Part shown: piece after piece, positions 31,984 to 43,432 of the stretch
Layout: every line of letters begins with the position of its first letter
Position numbering within the stretch: the first letter of the stretch is position 1
NCBI GenBank assembly: GCA_027603065.1
Contig: JADGJP010000010.1
Location: forward strand, 1 to 64,000
From: Geranomyces variabilis
Lineage: Eukaryota > Chytridiomycota > Chytridiomycetes > Spizellomycetales > Powellomycetaceae
DNA length: 64,000 nt
Direction: 5' to 3'
Program-made: the position numbers and the translations under genes
The notes under the pieces: generated by a model
Seen by the model: the letters and a program-made list of their open reading frames with translations, nothing else
What the model was told of the DNA's origin: nothing
Database searches by the model: none

Positions 31984-32261
31984 AGAAACCTATTTTTGGA
32001 GCGAGAGATATAGAAAGAGGGATAGATTGGAATTTGGTGCGCGCGACGGACCTGGGGCCAACAATTGCCAATGGCGCTTCTCAAGCCCGTTATCAGAGGT
32101 GCATCTGTCTACACCTCAGTCGAGCTCAGTCGAGCTCAATTCCTTATTTAATTTTTTTAATTTTATTGACATAACTACGCGAACTCACAAACAGCCCGTC
32201 TGCCATGCTCGTTATTGTATCACAAGAAAAGCCAAGAAGAAGTGCGAAGAACTTCCCGAAG

Positions 32262-34077
32262 CTATTCCAGAGCGATGGCGTCGTACCGATTCTGGCATTC
32301 CTCCAATCCGACGCAGATATCGCAATCGGCCGACTCCTCCGAGTCGTCCCAAATGCTCTCCACAATTCTGTCGGCCGCTATCTTTGCACCCGCAAGGTTA
32401 AGCGCGGTGGGCCCGACTTGCAGTGCCGCGTACCCGCCCATTACGTAGATTGAATGTTGTGGGTGCCACTTGAGGTCGGTTGTCAACATCGGCAGTCCTT
32501 CCGTGCACTGAACTGGTATCGCGCGGTGCAATTGCGAGAGGAGCTTGTCGTGCTGCGCGTCCATTTTGCTGCGAAAAAGAAGGCCATCAGTTCTCTGCGG
32601 GACACTTTCCACTGCATTCTCCAGGCATTTACCTTCCGGTGGCCATCCAAATGCAATCGACACATTCCATGCTACCATCGTCTAGTTCAACATGCCAGTG
32701 CTGTCCCAGCTCAACGCTGTCGTCGATCCATGTGACTTTTGAAATCTGCACCCGTTCCCGTATGCGGAGCGCTCCCGACGATTGCATTGCGGATAGATAG
32801 TCCTTCATCCAGCCGTTGATGCTTCCACCTTCACGTGCGGTTTGAATCATTTTGAGGCGCCCTTGAATGGAGGGAGCCAGGTCAGTTATGGTCAATGGCA
32901 ATGTCAAATCTGGTACTAAACACCAACGTTTGGGATCGGATTCTTGCCAGAACCGACAGAGGCAACAAGCCGAATGGCGATCTACCCATTGCAAAGACAC
33001 GTCGAACTGCTTGACGCGCAAGTGCTGCCGGGTGACCACAATCACCTGATTGGGGAACTCTCTTAGTTGCAATTTTACCCTAAAAGCCCGCCCGAAGGCC
33101 ATACCTCATCAAACTGACAAGCTCCGCGCTTGACTAGATGTCCGGCAGTCAGACCGCCCCCGACGATCATTACGCGGCGCCCTTTCTGTTTTGGTCTGCA
33201 CTGGCGGAGATATCCACCAGTTGCCAGCTCGCTTGAATGCATTAATGCATCCCGCGGGTATCGGCAACCGCGGACTTCACATTCTTGAACCCAACGCGGG
33301 ACGTTTGGGATTCCTACGTTACCGATTGCGCAAACTACGCGCTTAGCATAGAGCGGGATCGCTGACCCGTCGCGGCTTGTCACAATGACCTCGAAGTCGT
33401 CAGAACCGGGAACGGGAGTGATTCCAGTCACCCGTGCTTGGCGTACGATGTCTTTGAGGTTGAGCTGTTCAACCAGGTGGGCGCAAAAATCCATGAACAG
33501 GGACGAAGACGGTATTTGGAAAGAGGTGTGCTGGGCGTGATTGAAACCAGAAGTACGAGCGCGGTCCCTGTCTGGTAGTAAGATCTCGTGCCGAGTGGAC
33601 AAACATTTCCACACGAATTTTGTGCACTCACACGCGATGCTTGTTTTTCTCGACGAAATCATCAATCTGTTTGATCTCGTCTAGTCGGTTATTCGCCATG
33701 GCAAAGTCCCGTAGAGATCCCGTATCGGATCTGCAGATTGGCAAAGATCAGAAGACTGTGTAGGCTAGAAAGACAAAGTAGACTCACGCATCGGGATGAA
33801 GATCCACCAAGCTCCGCATCCAGTCAATGCCGTATTCTTCAAAGAGCATCCTCCAACGAGCCATCCAGGCACCATATTCATCCACTACGCATATCCTCTC
33901 TTTTTGGACTGCACACTTGAGTTTGCGGCAGCGAAGGAAGCGTTCTTGCTCCTTGTCTGTGTACAGGCTGGACGGGTGCGGCGTCAGCAACCTTACCACG
34001 AGCGTTAGCGCGTGCGGGCCCGCTCCAATTATCAGGATGTCGTAAGGGTTGCCTCTGCTTCCTAGTTGTGCAGTCAT
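32262..34077 (-). CDS. FAD/NAD(P)-dependent monooxygenase-like oxidoreductase, paralogue 1 (514 aa)
   Basis: Five exons (33788-34077, 33634-33730, 33105-33530, 32633-33057, 32262-32568) join with consistent phases. The N-terminus has a Rossmann FAD motif (ILIIGAGPHALTL), followed by WMARWRMLF and DWMRSLVDLHPDA, as in lysine/ornithine N-monooxygenase-like flavoproteins. A second dinucleotide site is MIVGGGLTAGH. Then come WIDDSVELG, the ATG hinge IWMATGR and a C-terminal VMGGYAALQVGPTALNLAG. Substrate and product are unknown. It is divergent from paralogue 2, with 222 bp between start codons. Alternative placements include the OSGIN-type flavoproteins. Confidence 0.85.
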
Positions 34078-34299
34078 CTCGCCGCCGTACTCTCTACAGG
34101 GATTGGGCAGTAATGGGACAAAGGGGCCGCGTCGGCTGTTGAGTTCATAACCGGTGCGGTACACCAGTTATTGGCTCCAGGTCACGTGATAGCGGGTGCC
34201 CTCCCGGTTGCTAAGGGAAACAAAACGCCCTGGTTTCCGCAGTCCCAATCGTTCCGCCAAGCGCCGCAAAAGTCCTCCGCCCAAGTCAATCATTGCAAC
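34078..34299. promoter_or_regulatory. Divergent promoter of two FAD genes, with a TCACGTGA palindrome
   Basis: Only 222 bp separate the two start codons. TCACGTGA lies at 34182-34189. CACGTG cores are bound by basic helix-loop-helix factors in fungi (Pho4/Cbf1 class); use here is inferred. Confidence 0.45.
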
Positions 34300-35592
34300 A
34301 TGCTCGAACTCCTTGTTGTAGGCGCAAACCATGTGACCATGGCTCTGGTCTCTCACATCCTATCTCAGGTCCATCCGTGCAAGTCGGACGAGTCTCGCAG
34401 GGTTTCCTATCTCTGCGACAGTGACGGGGACAGCGACTCGGTGGTTGAGCATGGCAAGCATTGCGAGAAGGAAGTTACAACCCCTGAAAAATGGTTGAGA
34501 GACCGAATGCTGGTGGTGGATGATGATGAGGTCATGGTATGTGAGAGGCTATTTATGGTGGGGTACCAAGGCACGCTTCTTATTTACGCTCTATTCAACT
34601 TCCACCAGCCGATGGACTTAGAGTCCCTCCCATGTCCTGACGTTCCCTTCCTCCTCTCCGCCGCAGTCAAAATCCGTCCAGTCGCTTGCCCCTGCGCCGC
34701 AGAAGCCTCACTCGCCTTCTATCACCTCCCTATCGCCAAATTCTGCGACCATTTCGTTGTGACCCTGGCCAATGGTCGCGAACTCCAAGCACGCAACGTG
34801 GTGGTAGCAGGACCCCGTCAGACTGCCGTTCCCAAATGGGCAGAACAAGGCCGAAATGGTCTCGTCGGAAAGTGTCAAGGATGTGGACGGGTGGTCGTAG
34901 TCGGGAACTGCTTAGCGACGTGCGCTCAAGCGCTCACGACCTTCTCCCACGTGGCTCTTCTCCTACCTGACCATATGGCCCCTGAAATCAAGGATCCTCA
35001 CGTGCACGTGCATTCCCGCCGTGCCCGGGAAAGACCATGCCGCCACGTTCATCATCACCTTCCACATCACTACCACGTCCTTTCCCGTGCGATGCAGGAT
35101 GGACGGTTGACAGTGTTCGAGTGCGCCAACGTGCAGGGCGCAAGGTACGAGGAGAACGACGGCTTGTGGGAATTGTGGCTAAGCGAAGGAAGCTGGGTCG
35201 TCTGCGAGTGGGTGTGGTGAGTACAGGCTCGCCCAGTTCGCCGCTACCGAAGTAAAACGTTTTTTGGCTCATGTAACTTTCTGGGCTCCGGAAACCTTTC
35301 CAGGCTTGCCGCCACGGAGATGGGACAAGACTTCAGGAAGGATCCACTCCTTTCAAACGTTATGTACGAGGTAGGGGCATTCACTTGTCGGGGCGGTGGT
35401 AGTCGCTAGAAATAGCTGCAATTAATATGTGGACCTGTTCAGTATCCTCTCCCTTGCGCGCAAGCTGGGCGCTGCAACCTGCGATCCGACTGCTCGTGGT
35501 CAGACTCATGCCCAGGACTCTTCATAATGAACGAGGGCGACGAAGAGAGGATCTTGGAAGGGCTCAGGAAGCGGTGGACACATGCTTCTTAG
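34300..35592 (+). CDS. Degenerate FAD-oxidoreductase paralogue 2 (377 aa)
   Basis: Exons 34300-35216, 35304-35370 and 35443-35592 join in phase, and the exon borders match those of paralogue 3. The fold is recognisable: NGRELQARNVVVAGP corresponds to the ATG-like segment, GRVVVVGNCLATCAQAL to the NADP site, and RSDCSWSDSCPGLFIM to the C-terminal conserved block. Key features are eroded. The FAD motif GAGPHA reads GANHVT, the second GGG site is lost, and the conserved C-terminal GPLAALEVGPGAPNLMGG stretch is missing. The frame is nevertheless open and splice sites are canonical, so the gene may be expressed with a non-catalytic or altered role. The alternative is a young pseudogene before frame loss. 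Confidence 0.7.
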
Positions 35593-36421
35593 CTCGGGCA
35601 GTGAGGTAAACCTGCAACTTAAATCTTATATGGTACTAGCTGGAGTTGAGAGGAACCGGTAGAGCTGTTAGAAGTTGCTTGTTGTTCAACATGGTTCGAA
35701 CAAGTCCCTGGCCTTTATAAGAGGTCAGGGCGTAAATGGGAATACTTTAAACAAACCGGCGGAAGCTTACTCCAAGTCTTAGAAAGCCCAGATCACGCAC
35801 ATGGCCATCTAGCCGCAGAATTAGACAGATAAATGAGCCTAAACTCAGCAAGTGCGTTCCCGATCCATAGAGAACTGTGGTTTCTGAGAGACGTGGCAAG
35901 GCTGAGATCGACATCTGAAAGGCCTTCCCCACTCCCGTGGATTCACCCGATCGTGGGGAATCTATGCTTTATCTCGCGATGGAACTTTGAACGCTTCCTC
36001 ATCGCACCGCAACTGAAGGAAGGTCCAAATTATTACGGGAGCTATCTCGTCTGTCCAAGCCCACGTACCTCCATCTTCCTCGCTGTCAAGGTTAGGGTTT
36101 CTGTCAATTGGCTTCTACAATCAAACTTGGTACTGTAAGCATTTCGCACCAAAGGCTTCAGCTCGGGCCATAGTGGCGTGTGTTTCGCAGTCGAAATGCA
36201 GGTTGGTCTACTTCGACGACTTTGGCGGCAAGTCTTTGCATAACCTGTGAGGTACCCGACGCGAGGTGGCTTAGCAACCCTTGCTGCGGAGAAAAGGCCC
36301 TCCCCGGTTATGACAACTTGCTGTGTGCGTACTGCGCTTATCCTTCCTTCCTCAAGCTGGTTTCGAAGCAGGTCCTTGATCAGAACTCCCTATCAACAAG
36401 CAGTGAAAAGTCTTCTCGCTC
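35593..36421. other. Intergenic spacer
   Basis: 829 bp between paralogues 2 and 3. Open frames of up to about 100 codons have no coding character; I see no gene or repeat. Confidence 0.45.
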
Positions 36422-38385
36422 ATGCACGAACTTTTCGTAATCGGGGCCGGGCCCCATGCCATGGCCCTGCTCTCAGCGCTGCTCGAAACGCGACCAGACA
36501 AGTACTTGGAGCACCCGGACAACGGACTCCTCTTTTACCGCACCCGCATCCATGCGGGAGACTCGACCGGAGCAACGCAGACACTGCTGGCCCGTGACAT
36601 TCACTACCATTTAGCACGCCCTCAGAAGAAGGCCGAAGGCGATGCAGTCAAAGCAGTGCTGCAGGCGATAGGAAAAACCGGTGCGCGAGCGCAGCAGCAA
36701 AGAGCTTACCGTGCTCCCACCGACGGCGATCTCGATGATCGAATGCGAGATGCTAGGGGACAGCGACTGTTCCACAAACAATCGGGGGTGCAATTGCCGC
36801 TTGCATGGTTGACTGAACGGATGACAGTCCTGGATAAACAAAGCCCGCCTGCGGATTGCTGTGGGCGACACAAACTCGGAGCGTGGATGCCGCTATGGAG
36901 AACGCAAATGAAGTTCCTAAACGTCCAGCATTTGCGCAGTCCGGTCTCCCACCATCCAGATGCGATCGACCGTTTCATTCTATGGCAATATGCCATGGCT
37001 CAAGGACACTCCTCGGAGTTAGATCTTATTCCGCTTCGCATCCCTCGCGACGCCATGTACTCCGGCCCGTTTCTGTTGCCATCGAGCGACCTTTTCTGGG
37101 AGTATTGCGGACGAGTGATCGTACAGGGATTTGCCCTCGATGGGGTCACGCAGCAAGGAGAGGTAGTACGAGTCGTGCCAGTAGCATGCCGACCACGCAA
37201 CCCTGCACAGGATGATGAACGTGACCTCTGCGACCACTTTTCCATTCACTTGCGCGATGGCCGGGTGGTTACGTCGAGAAATGTGGTGCTGGCCACAGGC
37301 TCGAGTTCGGCCCAGAGGAGGGTGCCCGAATGGGTTCAAGCTCTGCACGATGCCCAAGAACTATACCCACCACATGTACTGGTGCACTGCTACGACCTAG
37401 CGATAGCTCCGGACAGGTATCTGGAGCCCCTCCGATGCCGCTCTCCGGGCCTTTCGGATGCGGAGGGCGTGCTCAACGGCAGGAAAATAGTCATCGTTGG
37501 TGGCGGCCTGACAAGGTATAGCTTTCAGTTCCACAAAGTACTGTTTTTGATCGTTGTACTCAATGCTATATTGCAGCATTCATTTGTCGCGAGTAGCCCT
37601 TGATCTTGGTTCTCGCGACGTCACGTTACTTTCGCGATCGAATCTCAGCATCCAACCGTTTGATATAGACGTGGAGTGGGTTGGCCCGCGGCGTGCGAGG
37701 CGCATGGCTGCGTTCTGGTCCGATCGCGATCCCTCAAGCCGGGCAAACCGCGTACGCAGCGCTCGCTTTCCGCCAGGAGCTCCTGGCGAGGACGGGACTG
37801 GTGCCTCCATCACAAGCGAGGGACTTGCGTTACTGCAAGAAGCGCTGGAAAACGGGAACATGAAGATTCTGGAGCGCACCCAGATTGTCAATGCAAAATG
37901 GATTGCAATGTCTGATGAGGCGACGGACAAAGAGTGGATGTTACAACTAAGCAATAGACAAAGGCTTGGTTGCGATGCCGTGTGGTGTGTACAAATTTGT
38001 TTTGGTACTGGGGTCGTATTTGGACTGATGCAAGGTTTTCCTCGATCGTTGCAGGTTAGCCACTGGAGCGTCGCCCAACGCAGAAACAGATCCTCTGCTT
38101 CGAGATGTATGCCACCAGGTAGGTAGCCGATATCCGCGGTACCTACATCCATAAGGCTCTGACAGTTTCATCCAGCATCCGATCGAGATGGTTAATGGAA
38201 TGCCTAGCTTGCGTCCAGATTTGTCATGGTCGCGCAAGTGTCCAGGATTTTTCGTAATGGGTCCACTTGCGGCGCTGGAAGTTGGGCCTGGGGCACCCAA
38301 CCTTATGGGAGGCCGATTGGCAGCGGGTCGCATTGCCCCGAGCCTGCGTGAAAGATTGATTAGAGCCTACAAGTCAGATCTTTAA
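36422..38385 (+). CDS. FAD/NAD(P)-dependent monooxygenase-like oxidoreductase, paralogue 3 (591 aa)
   Basis: Exons 36422-37515, 37577-37984, 38055-38118 and 38176-38385 join in phase. Motifs in order: FVIGAGPHAMALLSALL (FAD), LGAWMPLWRTQMKFL, LRSPVSHHPDAIDRF, VLATGSS, KIVIVGGGLTS (rebuilt across intron 1), DVEWVGP, AVWLATGASP (rebuilt across intron 2), and GPLAALEVGPGAPNLMGGRL. It is longer than paralogue 1 because of an insertion around residues 60-110 (Arg/Gln-rich). It looks like the most complete catalytic copy of the cluster. Family members act as flavin monooxygenases on amines or amino acids; the substrate is not predictable here. Confidence 0.87.
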
Positions 38386-40138
38386 GGCAGCAAATCTTTT
38401 ACAAGACTAGCTTGACGCGTGGGTGTTTCGTACACGACCAGATCCAATGAACAGTATTGGTTGTTAAAATTGTTTTTAAAAGAGCACTCAATATTCACAG
38501 TCTATTCCGCCATCAAGCCGGGCTAGTTGCGTCACTGTAAACAACATTGCAACCGCCCTGAGCCGGTTTCCAACCAAGTGGCCGGCACTGCGCCCATAAT
38601 ATAGCTTGTGATACCTTGCGTTGTTGCTGACCTGTCAGATCTCTACACACCACAAAGAATACTTCTTTGGGCCACTCACAGCCATGCGGTGGCCACGCGA
38701 AGCCCTGCCAAGGAGAGGATGCCCAAATAGCCAAAAGGAATTAGCGTTAGTAATTATGCAGCCAGCTGGTTTCAGAGCAGGTTTCCTAGCGCGAGCTGCT
38801 TTCATCTATGGGCCTTCCATACCACCCTATTCATGCGCAGCTGGGTTACTCATTGATACCTTTTGCATCGACACGCTTAAAGGAAGCAAATGCTTGTAGT
38901 AACTCCAAATCTGATAGGTCCCAGCCCTGTTTAACTATGTGTTTCCTACGCAATTTATGTAATTGCTTTTCTCTAGTGGTCTCCTTAATTGACTCTGGTT
39001 ACTACGGCACGAAGAGGAATTTAACTTTCTTGCAAGCAAGTGGTATGATTGTTGACCCTATCCCAGCAACCGATTCTGCAACCCAAAGCTCGTTTTGAAA
39101 CGGTTGCCAATGCAGTGGCAGATGAAACAACGCAGCCTTTTGAGCTGTTGTTTGCCAAACATACTTGGGTACTTGCTCTGTCTATTTCTTTATTCTTGCC
39201 TTCGGGCCACCTGTGTTAACATTGATTTCAAATTTCATGCAGCTTGTTAACTGCTTCAGTCGATTCCTTTGACACCTACCTGTTGATTGTTGTACTGCCC
39301 CGGGCAGAGGTCTGCTTTGCTTGTCAAACTCATATACTTTCATCGAAGCCAATCTAGCAATCCCTGGTCTACGGCGTGATTGATGCGGCCGCAACCAGGA
39401 GCCGAAATATCTCGATTGGAGACACCGTGGCCGTGACAGCTTTCGCAGGTGCCATATTTGCTGTTGTCGTGCTCCCACTGCCCCAGCTATCTCGCCAGAT
39501 AAATTAGCTCACAAACCTGGATTTCGGAACTTTGGAGTCTTCCGAGGATTTGAATCACCGATCGTTTATTCTTAAAGTAACTGAGCTGTTGGGAGCGCTG
39601 TTGAAAGCGCCACAAATCACAAAATTCGAGATGCATTCTCAGCATTCCTTCAATTTATTCTTATTTTTCACCCCGCAAAAGGTGCGCCGAGTGCAGATTG
39701 TAATGGTCCGGGCATTGTCTGCATTGTTGCACTCAGTCTCCTTCCTTTTCGTGCTTTTCCATCCCTTTTTGCTTCTTTGAGCAGGCTTAAGAAGTGAATC
39801 TCAATATTCGTTCTGCAGGGCCGGTGCATTGAAGAGAACTCAGGACTTGATGTGGAGCCGCCGCGCGTGCTTTGCCCAAAGCACTTCTTAACGCTAGGAT
39901 TCGGCCTGTCGCACTCGCGTGGTGCGGCGCTCGGAAGGATTTTGGCCAGGCCAATGCGTCGCCGGTCGATTTATTATTCCACATTCCCGTTTAACGACAA
40001 GAGAACGGGCGAGGGCCGATCCTCCTCTGTTCCGATCTATCCGACACAGGGGAACCGTGATCACGGTTGGGACCCCGGGACTCCGTGCTGCATTTCTTCT
40101 TGTCCTCTCGTTACCTCGAAGGGCCACTCCCATGCTCT
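38386..40138. other. Gene-poor spacer
   Basis: About 1.75 kb between the FAD paralogue 3 and the 3' end of the Cache-HAMP gene. Frames are short and show no coding periodicity. No terminal repeats or known element were recognised. Confidence 0.45.
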
Positions 40139-42616
40139 TTATGTTGAGCCACCCCTTCCGACTCTGAGCTGTTCGGCCGACACAGGGCGGGATACTGCTG
40201 TCCCGACCGTGCGCCCGGTCTGTAACGATCGGTTCCGTTTGATACTCGCCGCGCTGATCACGAGACAGAGCAATTAAGAAGAGCGTTAGCACGGGGAAGG
40301 AGGACGATGGACGAGGACGAGGGAGGTAATTACAATGCTTTCACCATGGTCGCAAATGCAATCTGGACCCTCGAAAGCTGAAAATAAACACCAAAAAGGT
40401 TCCAAAAAAAGGAAGTGAGCAAAACCAACGCCACATCGGACGCGCCTCTCATTACCTCTAAAATGAAGGACTCCTTCCCCAGCAGCTTCCCGTCCTGTAA
40501 CGCCCCAAAATTGTGCTGCGCGAGCTCTCCCACGGCGATGGCCAGCTTCCACAGCGGCGCTGTGACAAGTCCAAACAGTGCCGCGATCAGAACCGACACG
40601 CCCAAGGAGAGACCGATGGCGATGCCCATGCTGCGCTTTTGAGCCGCGTCAATGCTGCCGAAGATCTTAAGATTGCATGTGAAAGGGAGCATGTGTAAGA
40701 TGGTAGCCAGGAAGGCTGGGAGAGGTGATGGTTTGTTCCGTACCACCGAGCGAGGCGTGGCCGAGACGAGGATAAGGACGTCCGTGTCGTATTGAGTAAG
40801 CTTTATGCCGCTGATCATGACGATCTGGAAGTGGATGAGTGAAGTTGCGCGAAATAAATTGGTTAAGAGAAAACGCTTATGAAACTCAGGCGTTTGCCGA
40901 GGACTTTTCAGACTGACCCAGTCGCTTCCGGTGTCCAACTGGCTCTCATAAACGACAAGATTTGTCTTTGGAATGTTTGTCCAGTTAGTATACCGAGCGA
41001 TAACATCCTTTTGAATCGTGTACGTGAAAATAGGGTCCGCAGTCGAGTTATAGCCGTAGCCGGCAGCCACCACGACGCCGCCCTGCAGCGTCGACGCCAG
41101 AACGCCGAGGGCACTTTTGTTTTCGAGGACAATGATAACTAAACAAGAACATGGGTTAGGAGGTCCGCAGTCTGGATTTTCGCAGGGTTGACAAAGAAAA
41201 AGAAAGAGAGAGAGAGAACGCACCGGTATCGTTTGTGGGTCTCGCATTCTTTAGCAACTGGTTCCACTGAGCGTCGACATTAAGCGAAGCCGTGCATCCA
41301 TATCCCTGATTCGGTGCGACGTTTAAGGTCGAGTTAACGATACGACCCATCGTGACCGAGTAATATGCCTGCGGCGGGGGAGGGAGATCGCGGGAGAAAA
41401 AGACGCCCGTCCGTTGCTGATTGCCTGGAAGGAGAAGTTCTTTTGGAACTTGCGCCCACCTGCCAAGGTGGGGAAGAATAGGTCACCTTTAAAGCCCTTC
41501 CTAAAAGAACATCTCAACTGCACTCACGTCAGGTCAAAAGGCACAGGGCTATTTTGTCGGGAGGTCAAAAGAAAAGGCGGGAAATAATAAAAAGACTGAA
41601 CTCATCTTCTAACGTTTTCCGACAGGCTATAGCGACTCACAGTAGTTGAGGCAAGTGGACTGTGGTGTAGTTCCCCGGTTGAGATCCAGTTATCGCACCC
41701 TTGGGAGTGTCCGGGGGGAAGACGGCGTAAACTTCAGGCACCTCTGACGAGCTGTATTGACCAAAGAGCTCGGTTCCATTACGCCCGAAGGCAAAAGAGC
41801 CTCGAACCTGTACCGTCGTAAGGTTGACAGAATCACCAAGCCTATGATTTGAATGAAAAACAGGCATGCGCATTTTGTGGAGAAGGTAGGAGCCGGTCCC
41901 CGAACCTTACCCATAGCCCGGACGCCATCGGCTCTTAAAACACGAGATGAGATCTTGGCGGTGATTGCACACTGTCAGTCCAGTAGGGTTTTTAAGATTT
42001 GGTCCCGGAGACTCCACATCTCACCGAGATTGGTGTTACGACGCCACTGAACCATTGTTGCTATGAAGTCGGGCGCCATGCTATCCGACTCCGCTATTGA
42101 AAAACGACCGCAATGATGAGCCTGAAGACCCCCGTGTATTAATTCACCCCCTTCCCTTCGGAGGCTACATGACCTTACTTTGCAGAGCCATAGCCTTCTC
42201 AACAGCAAAGGTTTGCGTCGCCATTTCAGCAAAGGTCCTCAGTGGGCTCAAGGTGGCGGAGATCTGCTCGACAGTTTTGGCCATCATGTTTCCAAGGTAG
42301 CCAGTTGAGAGGGTATGAGTCGAAGATTGCGAAGTTGTGATGAGGATGGTCGCAACCTATAATTGCGTCGGGAAGCTTCAGTCTATGGGTCGCCTCCCCG
42401 GGCACAAGTGAGGAAAGGAAGGAAACTCACCGGAACCACCACGCTGGCGAGGGAGAGCACAACCAACGACGGCGCCAAACACAGCAGCGGAACTTTAGTC
42501 CTTCTGAAGAACCCGCCGAGGCCGCCCTTACGGTTTCCACCGGCGTCGGTTCCGGCAGCTAGGTCTCTGATGCTACTCTCGCCGCTCTCATCAGCTTCTG
42601 CCAACGGGTATGCCAT
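40139..42616 (-). CDS. Cache-HAMP transmembrane sensor without output domain (539 aa, 12 exons)
   Basis: Twelve exons join with consistent phases: 42431-42616, 42179-42356, 42025-42093, 41911-41971, 41641-41841, 41528-41548 (a 21-nt micro-exon), 41224-41459, 40918-41138, 40747-40824, 40456-40665, 40334-40377 and 40139-40253. The N-terminus is cytosolic, then a membrane helix (VPLLCLAPSLVVLSLASVVV), then a Cache-like ectodomain of about 340 residues (SPLRTFAEMATQTFAVEKA near its start, SATPRS near its end). The second helix is IGLSLGVSVLIAALFGLVT. A HAMP linker follows (PLWKLAIAVGELAQHNFGAL, then ESFILELSRVQIAFATMVKA). In related fungal receptors a kinase or cyclase follows the motif FAASIKRNRSLQ; here the protein stops 29 residues later. 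It may be a decoy, a dimer partner, or a truncated receptor. Confidence 0.85.
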
Positions 42617-43432
42617 GAGCTTGTTCCTTGAACTGCTTAAATATTATTGGGAAGCGCTTTGACGCGCTTTGGCGGAGGTTTTAACCGGCGGTTTTGATAA
42701 TAGCGAGGGGGAGGCCCACTATGACGTTTGGAGCTATGTCGGCGGGACAGCGGGAGGCAAACTTAGAGTTTAGATTGCTTGCTTGCGGCCGGTCTGGGCC
42801 GGAGAGTGGCGGCTGGCCATCGACGAGCTGTCGGAATCACCAATACTTACGTAAATGGTCGCCGGCTTCCTTTCCGGAATATCTTTTTCCATACGATACA
42901 GCTACCTGAGCGAGAGCCAGCCCATTTTAAGAGGATCCCGCCATTCACCGTTGCAGGAGAATTCTGTGAGCACGGGAGTTACATCGTGCCGTCACACTGA
43001 CTTGTGCACTCCATCAATAGGTTTAGAGTGTTATGCAGGGAAACTCGCCACGGTCAAAAGGGATCCGAAGCGTGACCACTCTTTTTAGGACTGTGCTCGG
43101 GAGATCAGCGGATGCTCGTTCGTTGGGAAGACTGTGGAGGACGATATCTTGGATCAACAGCTTTGCGCTGTGTGGATAAAGGCATTTGAAGGTAACAGCA
43201 GCACCCTGCGTGCGCGTTTGCTCAGCGCCTATTTGCCCTAATGTGGCCAACTCAACATTCAGCCGCATGATGCGCTTGAAAGATGCACAGTCCCTTCCTC
43301 CCCTCTTCCTCCCCTCGTCGTCGTCGTCGCTTGGCTTCGGGAGTAGCTATACATTAGGTTCGCGTCAAGTTTTTAGAGCCCGCATGTCCCGCACCGTCAT
43401 ACTACACTACCAAGAAAGCGCGACTGGCCAAG
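42617..43432. other. Divergent spacer between the Cache-HAMP and WD40 genes
   Basis: 816 bp that should hold both promoters. It includes a GTCGTC microsatellite (about 43316-43330). A segment near 43028 (GTGTTATGCAGGGAAACTC) resembles one near 25264 (GTGTTATGCAGAGAAACTC). No gene is supported. Confidence 0.45.
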
